Source: Paenibacillus polysaccharolyticus
GTDB taxonomy: Bacteria; Bacillota; Bacilli; Paenibacillales; Paenibacillaceae
Assembly (NCBI RefSeq): GCF_900102085.1
Contig: NZ_FMVM01000001.1
Span: forward strand, 186,001 to 250,000
Length of the DNA stretch: 64,000 nt
Direction of reading: 5' to 3'
In this document: piece by piece, positions 46,125 to 55,800 of the stretch
How the letters are laid out: each line of letters opens with the position of its first letter
Position numbering within the stretch: the stretch's first letter is position 1
Notes under the pieces: model-generated
Told to the model about the DNA's origin: nothing
What the model saw: only the letters and a program-made list of their open reading frames with translations
Databases searched by the model: none
Made by a program: the position numbers and the translations under genes

Positions 46125-46961
46125 ATGAAAAATATAGTATCCATGCGCTGGCTGCTCGCCAGAATGTACGAATCCGATGTTGCTATCGTAGATTGCCGTT
46201 TCCTGCTCGGTCAACCCGATGCCGGACGTGAAGCTTATGAAGCCGGACATATTCCGGGGGCTGTCTATCTTGATTTGGAAAAGGATCTTTCCGCTCCGGT
46301 CACTGAGCACGGCGGACGCCATCCACTCCCTGATCCGGCTGCACTCGCAAGCCGCCTTGCCAAAGCTGGCATCGGCTCCAATAGTCGCATTATTGCCTAT
46401 GATGATCAAGGCGGCATGAACGCATCACGTTTATGGTGGTTGCTTCGCTACTTGGGACATAAGCAAGTCTATGTCATGGACGAAGGTTTCTCGGCTTGGC
46501 AGAATGCCAAGTTCCCGGTGACAACGGACGTGCCGGTACAGATTCCGTCTTCATTTGACGTGAAGTTGCAGCCGCAGATGCTGGCAAGTGTAGAGGATGT
46601 GCAACAAGCTTCGGCAAGCGGCAGCGCCGTGCTCATCGACTCCCGTGATGTCCGCCGTTATGCGGGGCTGGAGGAACCGATCGATGCGAAGGCCGGACAT
46701 ATTCCGGGGGCAGTGAATTATTTTTGGAAAGACGTGCTTAATGCGGATGGTCGCTGGTCTAGTGTTGATGCATTGGAGAAGCGCTTCGTGAAGCTGGGGA
46801 AAAATGATGCAATTATTGTATACTACGGCTCAGGCATATCCGCCTGTCCGAACGTCATTGCGCTGGAAGAAGCGGGATATACGAATGTGAAGCTGTATTC
46901 CGGGAGCTGGAGCGACTGGATCAGTTATGAGGAGAACGCGGTGGCGACAGGGGAAGAGTAA
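46125..46961 (+). CDS. Sulfurtransferase paralogue with the catalytic Cys replaced by Tyr
   Basis: 278 residues, a close copy of the sulfurtransferase at 37212 with few amino-acid changes, so the fold and both rhodanese domains are kept. The active loop reads YGSGISA instead of CGSGVSA: codon 46824-46826 is TAC, one base from the TGC cysteine codon. A rhodanese without this Cys cannot form the persulfide, so the copy is either inactive and decaying or retained for binding only. It has the same ribosome binding region and terminator as copy 1. Confidence 0.9.
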   Translation: MKNIVSMRWLLARMYESDVAIVDCRFLLGQPDAGREAYEAGHIPGAVYLDLEKDLSAPVTEHGGRHPLPDPAALASRLAKAGIGSNSRIIAYDDQGGMNASRLWWLLRYLGHKQVYVMDEGFSAWQNAKFPVTTDVPVQIPSSFDVKLQPQMLASVEDVQQASASGSAVLIDSRDVRRYAGLEEPIDAKAGHIPGAVNYFWKDVLNADGRWSSVDALEKRFVKLGKNDAIIVYYGSGISACPNVIALEEAGYTNVKLYSGSWSDWISYEENAVATGEE

Positions 46962-46994
46962 GATCGGAGCACAAGTCTACAGTTTCTCAATGAC

Positions 46995-47036
46995 AAATAC
47001 ACCGCCTTGCAGGCCGATGCCTGGGGCGGTGTATTT
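46995..47036 (+). terminator. Terminator of sulfurtransferase copy 2
   Basis: Stem AAATACACCGCC / GGCGGTGTATTT, then TCC. Confidence 0.75.
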
Positions 47037-47113
47037 TCCGTTCCTGAGCGCGAGCCGGGAATACAGGAGTGGTAAAAGCATCGTTGCACGGGATGGCTAG
47101 TGATTTTCAACTT

Positions 47114-47953
47114 TTACGATGGCCCACTCGCGCCGGTGAAGTAATGCTCTAAACGAGATTTGGTTGCCGGATGAGGCATATAAATCATCATTCGCTGATC
47201 GGGTTCATTGGGAAATTGAAGCGTGACATGCTCGAATTCAATAACTCCAAACGTGGGGTGCAAAAGCTTCTTGTAGCCGTCAAGGGAGCCTGGCACCTCA
47301 TGATACTGCCACATTCTTGTAAAATCATCGCTTGTCCTCTTCAGATCTTCAATTAACTTGTCGAATGAATCATCATTCAGATACCGTGCTCTTGCCGTTC
47401 TGAACTCAGCAATCATTCTTCGTGAGACACTCTCCCAATCCTCCGATCCTTCTTTCCAAATAGAATCCGTAAATTGGCGCCACATCAAATTATAATCATG
47501 CGGGGGTGACACCCTATGAATCATAAATACAGCAGCTGCCGCTTCATTCCAAGCTAAAAAATCCCACTTTTTCCCGATGACATAGGCCGGATTAGGATGC
47601 AATTCATTCAGCATGTGCTGAATGGATGGGCTCAGTTTCTCTTCAATGATCGTTGATTGAGGAGGCAGTGATTCTCCAGCAAGCAAAAAGAGATGTCTTC
47701 GCTCATTGGGTGTCAGCTTGAGTGCTGAAGCCAAACTTTCCAGTACACCTACCGACGGACGAATATCACGTCCTTGTTCAAGGCGCGTGTACCATGAGAG
47801 TCCTATATTAGCGATCCCGGCAACTTCCTCTCGCCGCAAACCTCGTGTTCGACGGCGATTTCCAGGCAAAAGACCAACTTCACCAGGAGAAACGGAGGAG
47901 CGTAAATCTCTTAAGAAATTACCTAGCGCTAACCGGCGCTCACTGTCATTCAA
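47114..47953 (-). CDS. MmyB-type XRE regulator
   Basis: 279 residues. The N-terminal helix-turn-helix reads RRTRGLRREEVAGIANIGLSWYTRLEQGRDI, characteristic of this family, and the rest is the MmyB-like ligand-binding domain (ILxWNEAAAAVF-like LAWNEAAAAVF, and a C-terminal HPTFGVIEFEHVTLQFP). ATG 47953 follows GGGGGAGG. It is divergent from the SDR gene with 126 bases between, the usual arrangement for control of the neighbouring reductase. Confidence 0.88.
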   Translation of the reverse strand: MNDSERRLALGNFLRDLRSSVSPGEVGLLPGNRRRTRGLRREEVAGIANIGLSWYTRLEQGRDIRPSVGVLESLASALKLTPNERRHLFLLAGESLPPQSTIIEEKLSPSIQHMLNELHPNPAYVIGKKWDFLAWNEAAAAVFMIHRVSPPHDYNLMWRQFTDSIWKEGSEDWESVSRRMIAEFRTARARYLNDDSFDKLIEDLKRTSDDFTRMWQYHEVPGSLDGYKKLLHPTFGVIEFEHVTLQFPNEPDQRMMIYMPHPATKSRLEHYFTGASGPS

Positions 47954-48079
47954 CTAAAACCTCCCCCTTATCCTATCACTCACAAACCTACCATTAAGCA
48001 GGTTCTCGTGACCATTTAGTAGTCAAATTATACTGAAGGCAGTTGATGAGATCAACAATTCCAGGCAAGGAGAATGAAT

Positions 48080-48853
48080 ATGACAACCATTGCAGGACAA
48101 ATGTTGGCAAACAAGGTAGTAATGATTACAGGTGCGGGGCGAGGCATTGGAGCTGAGGCAGCAAGACTGTTTGTACAGCAAGGGGCTTCTGTGATGCTCG
48201 TCGCGAGGACAGAGTCTGAGTTGCGTAAAGTCAGGGATGAAATTGTGACTTCGGGTGGAGATGCTGCATATTTCACAGCCGATCTGTCCGATTCACGCAA
48301 TGTTGAACAAGCTGTTAAAGCTACAGTGGAACGATATGGCCGTCTTGATGCCGCTTTTAATAACGCAGGTATTGGAGTCACGGTATCATCGCTGGTGGAT
48401 GAAAGAGAAGAAGACTTCGACCTGATCCAGTCCGTAAATTATAAAGCAGTCTGGATGTGCATGAAAGCCCAGATTAAAGTTATGATGGAGACTTCAGGGT
48501 CAGGTTCTATTGTTAACACCAGCAGCGTGGGTAGTCTGAAGGGAAATCCGGGCTTGGGAGCTTACGGGGCATCTAAACGAGCGGTAAACAGTCTGACTCA
48601 AACAGCTGCAGTCGAATATGGTCCAGTGGGTATCCGTGTCAATGCAATTGCTCCAGGGACCACAATGACGGATATGATTCAGCAGTGGGTTTCTATCAAC
48701 CCCGATATCATTGAACAGATTCGTGCGAAGACACCTCTGAGGCGTCCTGCTGAGCCTATTGAGATTGCTAATGCAGCCGCTTGGTTGCTTAGTGATTATT
48801 CATCTTTTGTTACTGGAGTCGTTTTGCCTGCGGACGGTGGACTTAGTGTATAA
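48080..48853 (+). CDS. Short-chain dehydrogenase/reductase
   Basis: 257 residues of the classical SDR family: cofactor motif TGAGRGIGAEAA, NNAGIG, catalytic Ser in NTSSVGS, and YGASK with Tyr and Lys; the C-terminus is DGGLSV. It is expected to be an NAD(P)-dependent oxidoreductase of unknown substrate. ATG 48080 is eight bases after AAGGAG; ATG 48074 is too close. It is probably controlled by the divergent MmyB-type regulator. Confidence 0.88.
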   Translation: MTTIAGQMLANKVVMITGAGRGIGAEAARLFVQQGASVMLVARTESELRKVRDEIVTSGGDAAYFTADLSDSRNVEQAVKATVERYGRLDAAFNNAGIGVTVSSLVDEREEDFDLIQSVNYKAVWMCMKAQIKVMMETSGSGSIVNTSSVGSLKGNPGLGAYGASKRAVNSLTQTAAVEYGPVGIRVNAIAPGTTMTDMIQQWVSINPDIIEQIRAKTPLRRPAEPIEIANAAAWLLSDYSSFVTGVVLPADGGLSV

Positions 48854-49028
48854 GATTCAGTGGTCTAGGTGGAAATGCCTAAACTGATGTAGGCATATCT
48901 TCGATTGCAATCGCAAGCGAGTTATGAGAAAAATAAATATTTTGATGATATTCCAAGAAGAGGCTTTCTGGACTAATCTGAGAGTTAACACACTCCCCGT
49001 TAGTCCTTTTCTTCATTCACGATAATAG

Positions 49029-49060
49029 AAAAAAAACGCGATGGACATTCGTCCACCACG
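49029..49060 (-). terminator. Terminator after the acetamidase
   Basis: On the minus strand CGTGGTGGAC-GAAT-GTCCATCGCG is followed by eight T. Confidence 0.8.
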
Positions 49061-49078
49061 ATTAAATACTGAAATCAA

Positions 49079-50638
49079 TTATTGCTTTTTACTTAACGAT
49101 ACGTTTGCTGTTAACGTCTTGTCGATCGTCGTCCAGTTTACATAAGCACCTAGTATTTCATTAATAACAGAAACCGGAACTACAGTTTCGCCATTTAAAA
49201 GCTTTGGCACTTTACTATTGAACACTAGTTTATCGTTAATTGAATACACATCTGAACCAATCTGAGCACTTATATTTTTCGTGCGTAATTTGATTTGCGT
49301 TGTACGCGACTTATTATCCCACACGACTGTACCGCCCAATAGCTCCGAAATGGTTCGAATCGGTACGTAAAATTCATCGTTATGAACAACCGGTTTGATG
49401 GTCGTACCCCCTACATTCATTGCAACGTCAACATATTCAAGGAAATCGGTCTTTCGGATGAGCCCATGAACCCCTTTCGTTCGGTCTACGACCTGGGATA
49501 CTTCATAATCCGTTGCCGCCGATAGGTACGCATAAGCTACACTTCTATCCATATCAAGCTTATCGGATAAGAATTGAATCGATTCACGTACTGACTCTTT
49601 CATTGCTTCATCCAAATCAGGATCAAGTCCAATGGGAATCCAATAATCCTCTGTTTCAGCAAAGGGTTGTGTGAATTCTCCACGATGCGGGATCGATGGA
49701 TCACCTTTCTTTAACACCGTTAACCGAACAGTCCCCCTTAAGGAAGCTTCCAATGCAGTTAACGCTACTTCTCCATCTCCTTGAGCAAAGTGTGGATCTC
49801 CTGTATAGAATAGCCCGCCTTTAACTTGAATCGGATAATAAATAGTTGCACCAACACCCAGCTCATTAATATCCATATTCCCTCCCGTTTCAATAGGCGG
49901 GATCGAACTCACTACTTCACTGGTATTCGGTGCAACCCCCATAACACCTAGAAACGGGTTAATGGGGAAACGTACATTTCTCCCAGCTTTTGTTGGTAAC
50001 AAACCATACCAATTACCGTTGATCTCTTCAATAGGTGTAAATATAGATACATTATTATATAGTTCAGGTTTTGTTGCGCTAGCCCCCTCTTGTGGGCCTG
50101 TATTTTCTGGAAACTCGTCAGGAAGAGCACCTTTACCATGACGGTTAGAAATGACACCATAGGGAACTCGAGTTTGCAACGAAAGGACTTCTACTTTAAG
50201 AACATCTCCTGGCATTGCTCCCTCAACGGCTACTGGCCCAGTGATAATATGAGGTCCGTCTTTTACATAATCATGCTTAATTGGAGAAGCCGCAATTGCC
50301 TTGGCATCATCCAACACGCCATCGGGGGAGATACCGAATTTGCCGAAGTACTCCACTGGATTTCTCCCCTGATCTTCAATCAGTCCCTCATGCGATACCG
50401 TATCAAATGTTACAGCACTTCCTGATGGTACTGTGAGAATCGGAGAGCTATCTCGATTAGGCAGTGATCCCCAGCGAACGTTTTCAATCGCAGACGTTAC
50501 ATAATAATCACCTTCTACCTTATCAAATGTTGTTGGTTGCAACGGCATACTAAATCCCACTGAAGGTAGAGCAAATGTAAACATGCCCACAATCCCTACT
50601 GAAACACCAATTTTCCTAATCGTTCGGTTAATAAACAT
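49079..50638 (-). CDS. Secreted acetamidase/formamidase with C-terminal stalk domain
   Basis: 519 residues. A signal peptide (hydrophobic run, cleavage after GFSM) is followed by an FmdA/AmdA-type amidase (residues about 40-390: GPVAVEGAMPGDVLKVEV, PINPFLGVMGVAP, GGNMDINELGVGATIYYPIQV, GDPHFAQGDGEV), then a copper amine oxidase N-terminal-like stalk domain (about 400-515: VPIRTISELLGGTVVWDNKSRT). Most FmdA enzymes are cytosolic single-domain proteins; an exported, wall-associated form is unusual. ATG 50638 follows AGGGGG. A TATAAT-like box lies upstream at about 50674. Confidence 0.85.
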   Translation of the reverse strand: MFINRTIRKIGVSVGIVGMFTFALPSVGFSMPLQPTTFDKVEGDYYVTSAIENVRWGSLPNRDSSPILTVPSGSAVTFDTVSHEGLIEDQGRNPVEYFGKFGISPDGVLDDAKAIAASPIKHDYVKDGPHIITGPVAVEGAMPGDVLKVEVLSLQTRVPYGVISNRHGKGALPDEFPENTGPQEGASATKPELYNNVSIFTPIEEINGNWYGLLPTKAGRNVRFPINPFLGVMGVAPNTSEVVSSIPPIETGGNMDINELGVGATIYYPIQVKGGLFYTGDPHFAQGDGEVALTALEASLRGTVRLTVLKKGDPSIPHRGEFTQPFAETEDYWIPIGLDPDLDEAMKESVRESIQFLSDKLDMDRSVAYAYLSAATDYEVSQVVDRTKGVHGLIRKTDFLEYVDVAMNVGGTTIKPVVHNDEFYVPIRTISELLGGTVVWDNKSRTTQIKLRTKNISAQIGSDVYSINDKLVFNSKVPKLLNGETVVPVSVINEILGAYVNWTTIDKTLTANVSLSKKQ

Positions 50639-50641
50639 CAC

Positions 50642-51033
50642 GCCCCCCTAGGTTATGCAACATTATGTAATATTATATGACACGTATAAACGATAACATA
50701 TAAATCTATTTAAAACAATATTTTCTTGTTAACAAAAGTAACAAAAAAGGGCTATAACCCGAGAAAAACTTATTAAATCATAAACAAATGTTAATATATC
50801 TAACATATGAAAGGCGTGTAAAACTTAAATATGTTTCCTAAACTTGATGAACATTCTTCAGATATCAGTTATGAGGGGAATGCGGTGGGTGCCCGTATTT
50901 ATTCATAGACTTCATTTTAATAATAAAAATCGCTCCTAATTTTGTTATCTATTAAACGTGCTAAAATAGGATTTAGACCTGCTAAACTTATTGAGGGGTA
51001 CCTCCTCAATCCATCAAGAAGAGGTGAACAACG
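50642..51033. other. Intergenic region with a sulfurtransferase scrap
   Basis: About 390 bases without a gene. It contains the acetamidase promoter region, the scrap at 50864-50888, and an imperfect hairpin TTGAGGGG/CCTCCTCAA near 50990-51009. Confidence 0.5.
50864..50888 (+). pseudogene. 3'-end fragment of a third sulfurtransferase copy
   Basis: These 25 bases match the codons for ISYEGNAV at the end of both sulfurtransferase genes, with two mismatches to each. Nothing else of the gene is recognisable beside it. Confidence 0.55.
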
Positions 51034-51474
51034 ATGACGGAGTCATATCATGGAATACATTCGAATTTGCAATTTCCAAGTAGCATCTTTAATATCGACC
51101 GCAAGGATGTTCCAGCACTTCTGGAAGCTACGAACGTCAAGCACCAGGAGACCATTGCGGAAAAACTGACTGGTTCGGAGTATGCACTTCATTTACTCCT
51201 TGCTGTAGAAGCTGCTAAGCAACTAGTATCAGAATGGACTGAAGCAGTGCAGCGATGGTCACCGCCGCTTATCCTTGATCTGTCCATATGCTCAATTGAC
51301 TGCGCTGTTGAACTCCTGCAAAACCCTGAGCGGCGACTGCTTCGCTTCTGGTTTTATTCCGAAGATGTACCGGAGGACTGGAGAGAGGGATACAGTGACC
51401 GCTTTTTCGATCTTACGGTGACCATTGACGCCGAATCACTGACTGTGCAACATGCTGCAGGGCCAAGCAGATGA
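51034..51474 (+). CDS. Hypothetical protein
   Basis: 146 residues, cytosolic and mixed alpha/beta, with a helical middle (YALHLLLAVEAAKQLVSEW) and an acidic, aromatic C-terminal part (FWFYSEDVPEDWREGYSDRFF). No family is recognised. ATG 51034 follows AGAGGTG at good spacing and codon use is like that of the flanking genome, so it is probably a real gene. Confidence 0.6.
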   Translation: MTESYHGIHSNLQFPSSIFNIDRKDVPALLEATNVKHQETIAEKLTGSEYALHLLLAVEAAKQLVSEWTEAVQRWSPPLILDLSICSIDCAVELLQNPERRLLRFWFYSEDVPEDWREGYSDRFFDLTVTIDAESLTVQHAAGPSR

Positions 51475-51613
51475 AACAATAGAGCCTGCATTCGGAGACA
51501 CTAACACTTGTCGATACTCTACCAACAGCCTGAAGGGCATTAACACAGACTTCGGGCTTTGAAGCCAGAGTGTACTAAGTAACAAGTATCACGGCTCTAC
51601 AATACCTGATCCA

Positions 51614-52249
51614 CTATTTCAATTTATCCACCCGTTCACTATTCTCCCAGATGGCAGGATTATTAATTACCTGACTCTCCCCACGCATAATAGAATCGTA
51701 ACTATCCTTTCCAGATGTATACCAGTCCACAATAACTACCTTTCCTTTCAGATCTTGTACCAAGAATTCAGTAGACTCCGCATATTCACCTACATCCTTT
51801 ATAATACGTGCATTCATTTTTAGATAATAAAAACTTTGCTCTCCTTCAATATAATCCACTTTTTCAGCTTCCATCTTGACCTCTCTCACTTGGTTATACG
51901 TTAAATTGTTCTTGCGAAACAGATTATATTGTGATCTGATCTTCTTTTCCGTATATAGTTTGAGGTTCGGGTTATCAATATATCTACTAACGTCAAATTC
52001 CAGACCGTTCCATATGGCTTTGTAATATCCAGATAAAACCTCTGCACAGAGTTCATAAGTCTTCTCCGTATCCAAAGTAGATAAACTTGGATTGTTGGTC
52101 GTGCCCCTCCCTATCAGAGAAGCAGAATCTCCATGTCCCCCTTTGCCCTTGCTACGATCAGACTGTTCACATGCACTAGTAAGCCACATCGTTACGAAAA
52201 CTGTAATCTCCGCAACAGAACACGGCATGGGTCCAGAAATAGAAATCAA
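51614..52249 (-). CDS. Lipoprotein with disrupted 5' end
   Basis: From TSAC onward this is a typical small lipoprotein: Cys, a polar Ser/Gly linker, then an alpha/beta domain (LCAEVLSGYYKAIWNGLEF, FLVQDLKGKVVIVDWYTSGKDSYDS) like NTF2-style surface proteins. The residues before the lipobox (ITVFVTMWLTSAC) are the end of a signal peptide, but the charged start is missing and the first 15 or so codons are the antisense of a hydrolase remnant. The gene has lost its real start and promoter at a junction near 52215. Confidence 0.6.
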   Translation of the reverse strand: MISISGPMPCSVAEITVFVTMWLTSACEQSDRSKGKGGHGDSASLIGRGTTNNPSLSTLDTEKTYELCAEVLSGYYKAIWNGLEFDVSRYIDNPNLKLYTEKKIRSQYNLFRKNNLTYNQVREVKMEAEKVDYIEGEQSFYYLKMNARIIKDVGEYAESTEFLVQDLKGKVVIVDWYTSGKDSYDSIMRGESQVINNPAIWENSERVDKLK

Positions 52250-52388
52250 ATGGGCTGAAATGCAACAAGATTTAGCATCCTTGTCTAATCAGGCTACTCA
52301 TGTCACTGCGCCAAACTCAGGACACTATGTATACCTTGAAAAACCTGAGCTTGTGCAACAAGCAATCATCTCTATGCTAGAGCAATAA
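52220..52388 (+). pseudogene. C-terminal remnant of an alpha/beta hydrolase
   Basis: This frame reads EIKWAEMQQDLASLSNQATHV, then APNSGHYVYLEKPELVQQAI, the helix and catalytic-His segment that end an alpha/beta hydrolase. The rest of the gene is absent; it stops where the truncated lipoprotein gene begins on the other strand. Confidence 0.7.
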
Positions 52389-52429
52389 CTTATGTATCGG
52401 GGTTTCAATCTTCCCTATAGAAATTCATG

Positions 52430-52453
52430 AAGCTCGCGAATAGCGAGCTTTTT
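52430..52453 (+). terminator. Terminator after the hydrolase remnant
   Basis: Stem AAGCTCGC / GCGAGCTT followed by TTT. Confidence 0.7.
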
Positions 52454-52827
52454 GACTTGCCTGTAACAACTTACCTCGATCAGAGGTGCCTGAGGAAGGA
52501 TAGTATCTCGCTTAGATAAAAGTAAAAAGAAAACATTATATTGCTATCCGACCGTAATCCTAATTCGGCATTTCATAGTTACACACCACGCTTGCCTCCT
52601 GTAGGACATATGTCTCTTTTTCTACGAAAACGATTAAAAAAACTTTATAATCCACTCCAAATGATCGATATACAACAAATGAACACCCGCATATCCCATG
52701 ATTGCAACCTGAAATCGATCTCAGGAATGCGGCACGGGAGAACAGAATCATACATATAACAGGTTGTTAGGAAAAAGAGAAAGTTCTGTCTAATGGAAAG
52801 ACAAGAGCTAACAAAGGAGACGAAGAT
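52454..52827. other. Intergenic region before the GH81 gene
   Basis: No supported gene in about 370 bases. Short frames on both strands (52541-52759) lack binding sites and family resemblance. Confidence 0.45.
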
Positions 52828-55800
52828 GTGAAGGGACGAACGAGTCACAAACGAAACAAACGCAGTATCTGCGTGAACCTGCTGTTATCTATGCTATTGT
52901 TGATCAGCAGTGTGCCGCTATGGCCAAGCAAGGCAGCAAACGCTGCAGCAGAAGGGTCATATCTTTTATCCCTGAACAGACCGGTGTATAGTTCCTCATC
53001 GCTCGGCGGTAATACAGCCGATCATGCCGTGGATGGCAACAAAAATACCCGGTGGGAAAGTGTCTGGCAACAAGACCCTCAGTGGATTTATGTTGACTTG
53101 GGTGCAGTGGCTTCCATCTCGAACATCTCGATTGAGTGGGAAAATGCTTATGCTTCCGCCTTCGACCTTGAAGTGTCGGATGACGAGGTGAACTGGACGC
53201 AAGTATACTCCACAACGAAGGGTCAAGGCGGTATGACGGAAGTTGAGGTTTCCGCCAATGCACGATACGTACGTTTGTTCAGTCATGAACGAGCACAGCA
53301 AGCCTACGGTGTATCTCTGTACGCGTTCAATGTGTATGGAACGGGCGGAGCAAATCCACCTCCGAAACCGGTTGCTACCAACCTTGCCCTTGGTAAAACG
53401 GTCATGGCGTCATCGGAAGAGATTGACGAACCTAGCCGCTCCGCCGAAGATAAGGCCAAGATGGAAAAGCGCAATTACGAAGCGCGCAATGTGACAGATG
53501 GTGACCCGGGTACACGCTGGTCTTCCATCTACAAGGATCAGGAATGGATTGTGGTGGACCTTGGCGAGCGTCATGAAATCGGAGGAATTTCACTACAATG
53601 GGAAAATGCGTTTGGACGCGCTTATGACATTCAGGTATCCAACGACGCAAAGCAATGGACTACGTTGTTTCGGGAGTTACACAGTAATGGTGGACGAGAT
53701 GACATTCCTGTATATGCAGAAGCCAGATATGTAAAGTTCGCAGGACTTGGCCGAGGTACAACCAACGGATATTCGCTCTATGCCTTTGATGTATATGAGT
53801 ATATTCAAGGTGATGAACAACCGGTCTACACCATTCCGGCTATCCCGGAAATGAGCTCAGTACAGGTTGGGGCCGGCAGTTATGCCATTAATGACATCAC
53901 GATGCTACAACCGAAAAACCCGAAAAATCGCACAGCCGACATTACCGCTCCGATTCCATCTAATGACTGGTGGCAGTCAATTCTTGTTTCGGATTTAGGC
54001 GATGGAAATAGTCTCGTTACACTTCCGTTCAAAAATCGATACACCAAGCAGGGACTTCATATTTTGAATCCTGGTGCAGGATACCTCTCTGCTGACGGCA
54101 ATTCGATGGATGCAGATGGTGAAGCAGACCTTATCCTGACTACAAGCACTATGAATCCGGCCAAGGTGAATACCAAGGTAGCCGGATACGGAGATTACTC
54201 CGCAAACATCATCATGAGTGATGATGATACGGCGAAGGTCAATACAACCTTTGTCAAAGGCTCCCCTTTCCTGTACAACACGTTCGAGAACCCGGACACG
54301 ATCCTGCTCCGTTCACCGAACATCACACGTCTTTTTGATGATCAAAACCGTGAGATTATGCTCAAGGACGGGGAATCATGGACTGGAGATCATATCGGTA
54401 TAGAAGTCACCAATCAAGACAGGGCTCCTTCGCCCCAAACCTTTAAAAGAAACTACGGCCTTTATGCACCAGAGGGTACCACACTTATAAAGCTTGGCAA
54501 TACACTTAAGATCAAGCTGGGATCAAACGAAAATTATTTGTCGTTGGCTACCCTGCCGTCTGCATCAGAATTAGCATACTATTATCAGCATGCCTATGCT
54601 TTTGTGACGGATACGAAGGTTGATTACAACTACAACGAGAGCACTTCCCAAGTTACAACGACCTTCAGCTCCGTTACACAAACGAAGCGTGCCAACTTTT
54701 CCACCAGCACATTAATGGCTTTGTTCCCGCACCAGTGGAAAATTGCAACAACTCCACTTACGGAGCTCACTTATCCTTCCATTCGCGGGATGATGAAAGT
54801 AAGCGAAGGCAACAGCTTTACGACACAGGATCGTTTCTACGGCATTATTCCGCAATTCGTGGAGCCGGATGATCCGACATACTCACGCGCGCAATTAATC
54901 AGCTATCTGGATCAGCTTGATGCAGATACGTCAGGCAATTTAATGAGCGAAGATCCCTACTGGCAGGGGAAAAAGCTTCATCCGCTTGCACTGGGTGTGC
55001 TCATTAGCGACCAGCTTGGGGATCACGAACGTCGGGACCACTACCTGTCCCTGTTAAGAAACATTTTGACAGACTGGTACACTTACTCACCGGATGAACG
55101 TCTGCACTCCTATTATTTTTATTACTCGGAGCAATGGGGAACGATCTTCCCTTACGGAAGCGGGTTCGGCGTCAACACCGGGCTGACGGATCATCATTTT
55201 ACGTATGGCTATTACGTCTTTGCATCTGCGGTGCTGGCTATGTATGATCCAACATTTGTAGAAGATTATGGAGATATGGTTGAACTGTTGATCCGGGATT
55301 ATGCCAACCCTTCGCGTACAGATGATCAATTCCCATGGATGCGTAATTTTGATCCCTATTCAGGCCATTCCTGGGCGGGCGGTTATGCCGACAATCGCAG
55401 CGGAAACAATCAGGAAGCTGCGGGCGAAGCCCTGTTCAGTTGGGTTGGGCAATATATGTGGGGCGAGGTCACAGGCAATAAAGCCTATCGCGATACAGGC
55501 ATCTGGGGCTTTGTCACCGAAGAAAAAGCGGCCGAGCAATATTGGTTCAACTACGATGGAGATAACTGGCTGGAAGGATACAAACACGCTACCGTAGGGC
55601 ATGTATACGGCAGTGCTTACCTGTATGGCACGTACTTCTCCAACGACGCAGAGCATATTTACGGCATTCACTGGCTGCCGCCGGCGGAGTGGATGACCTA
55701 TTATGGCCGTGATCCGAAGAATACCTCCGCACTATACAACGGTCTGATCAAGGATCTGGGTGGTCAGCAGGAGCGCACATGGCAGCACATCATCTGGCCT

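Larger units (their letters stand above)
46097..47036 (+). repeat. Long direct repeat, copy 2 (sulfurtransferase unit)
   Basis: Counterpart of 37184-38123, including the leader TCATTACATATGAAGG, the gene and the terminator. Together the copies frame the island of about 8 kb. Confidence 0.85.

Noticed and set aside
52541-52759. Short frames on both strands before the GH81 gene
   Set aside because: No ribosome binding site, no recognisable family, and they overlap each other.
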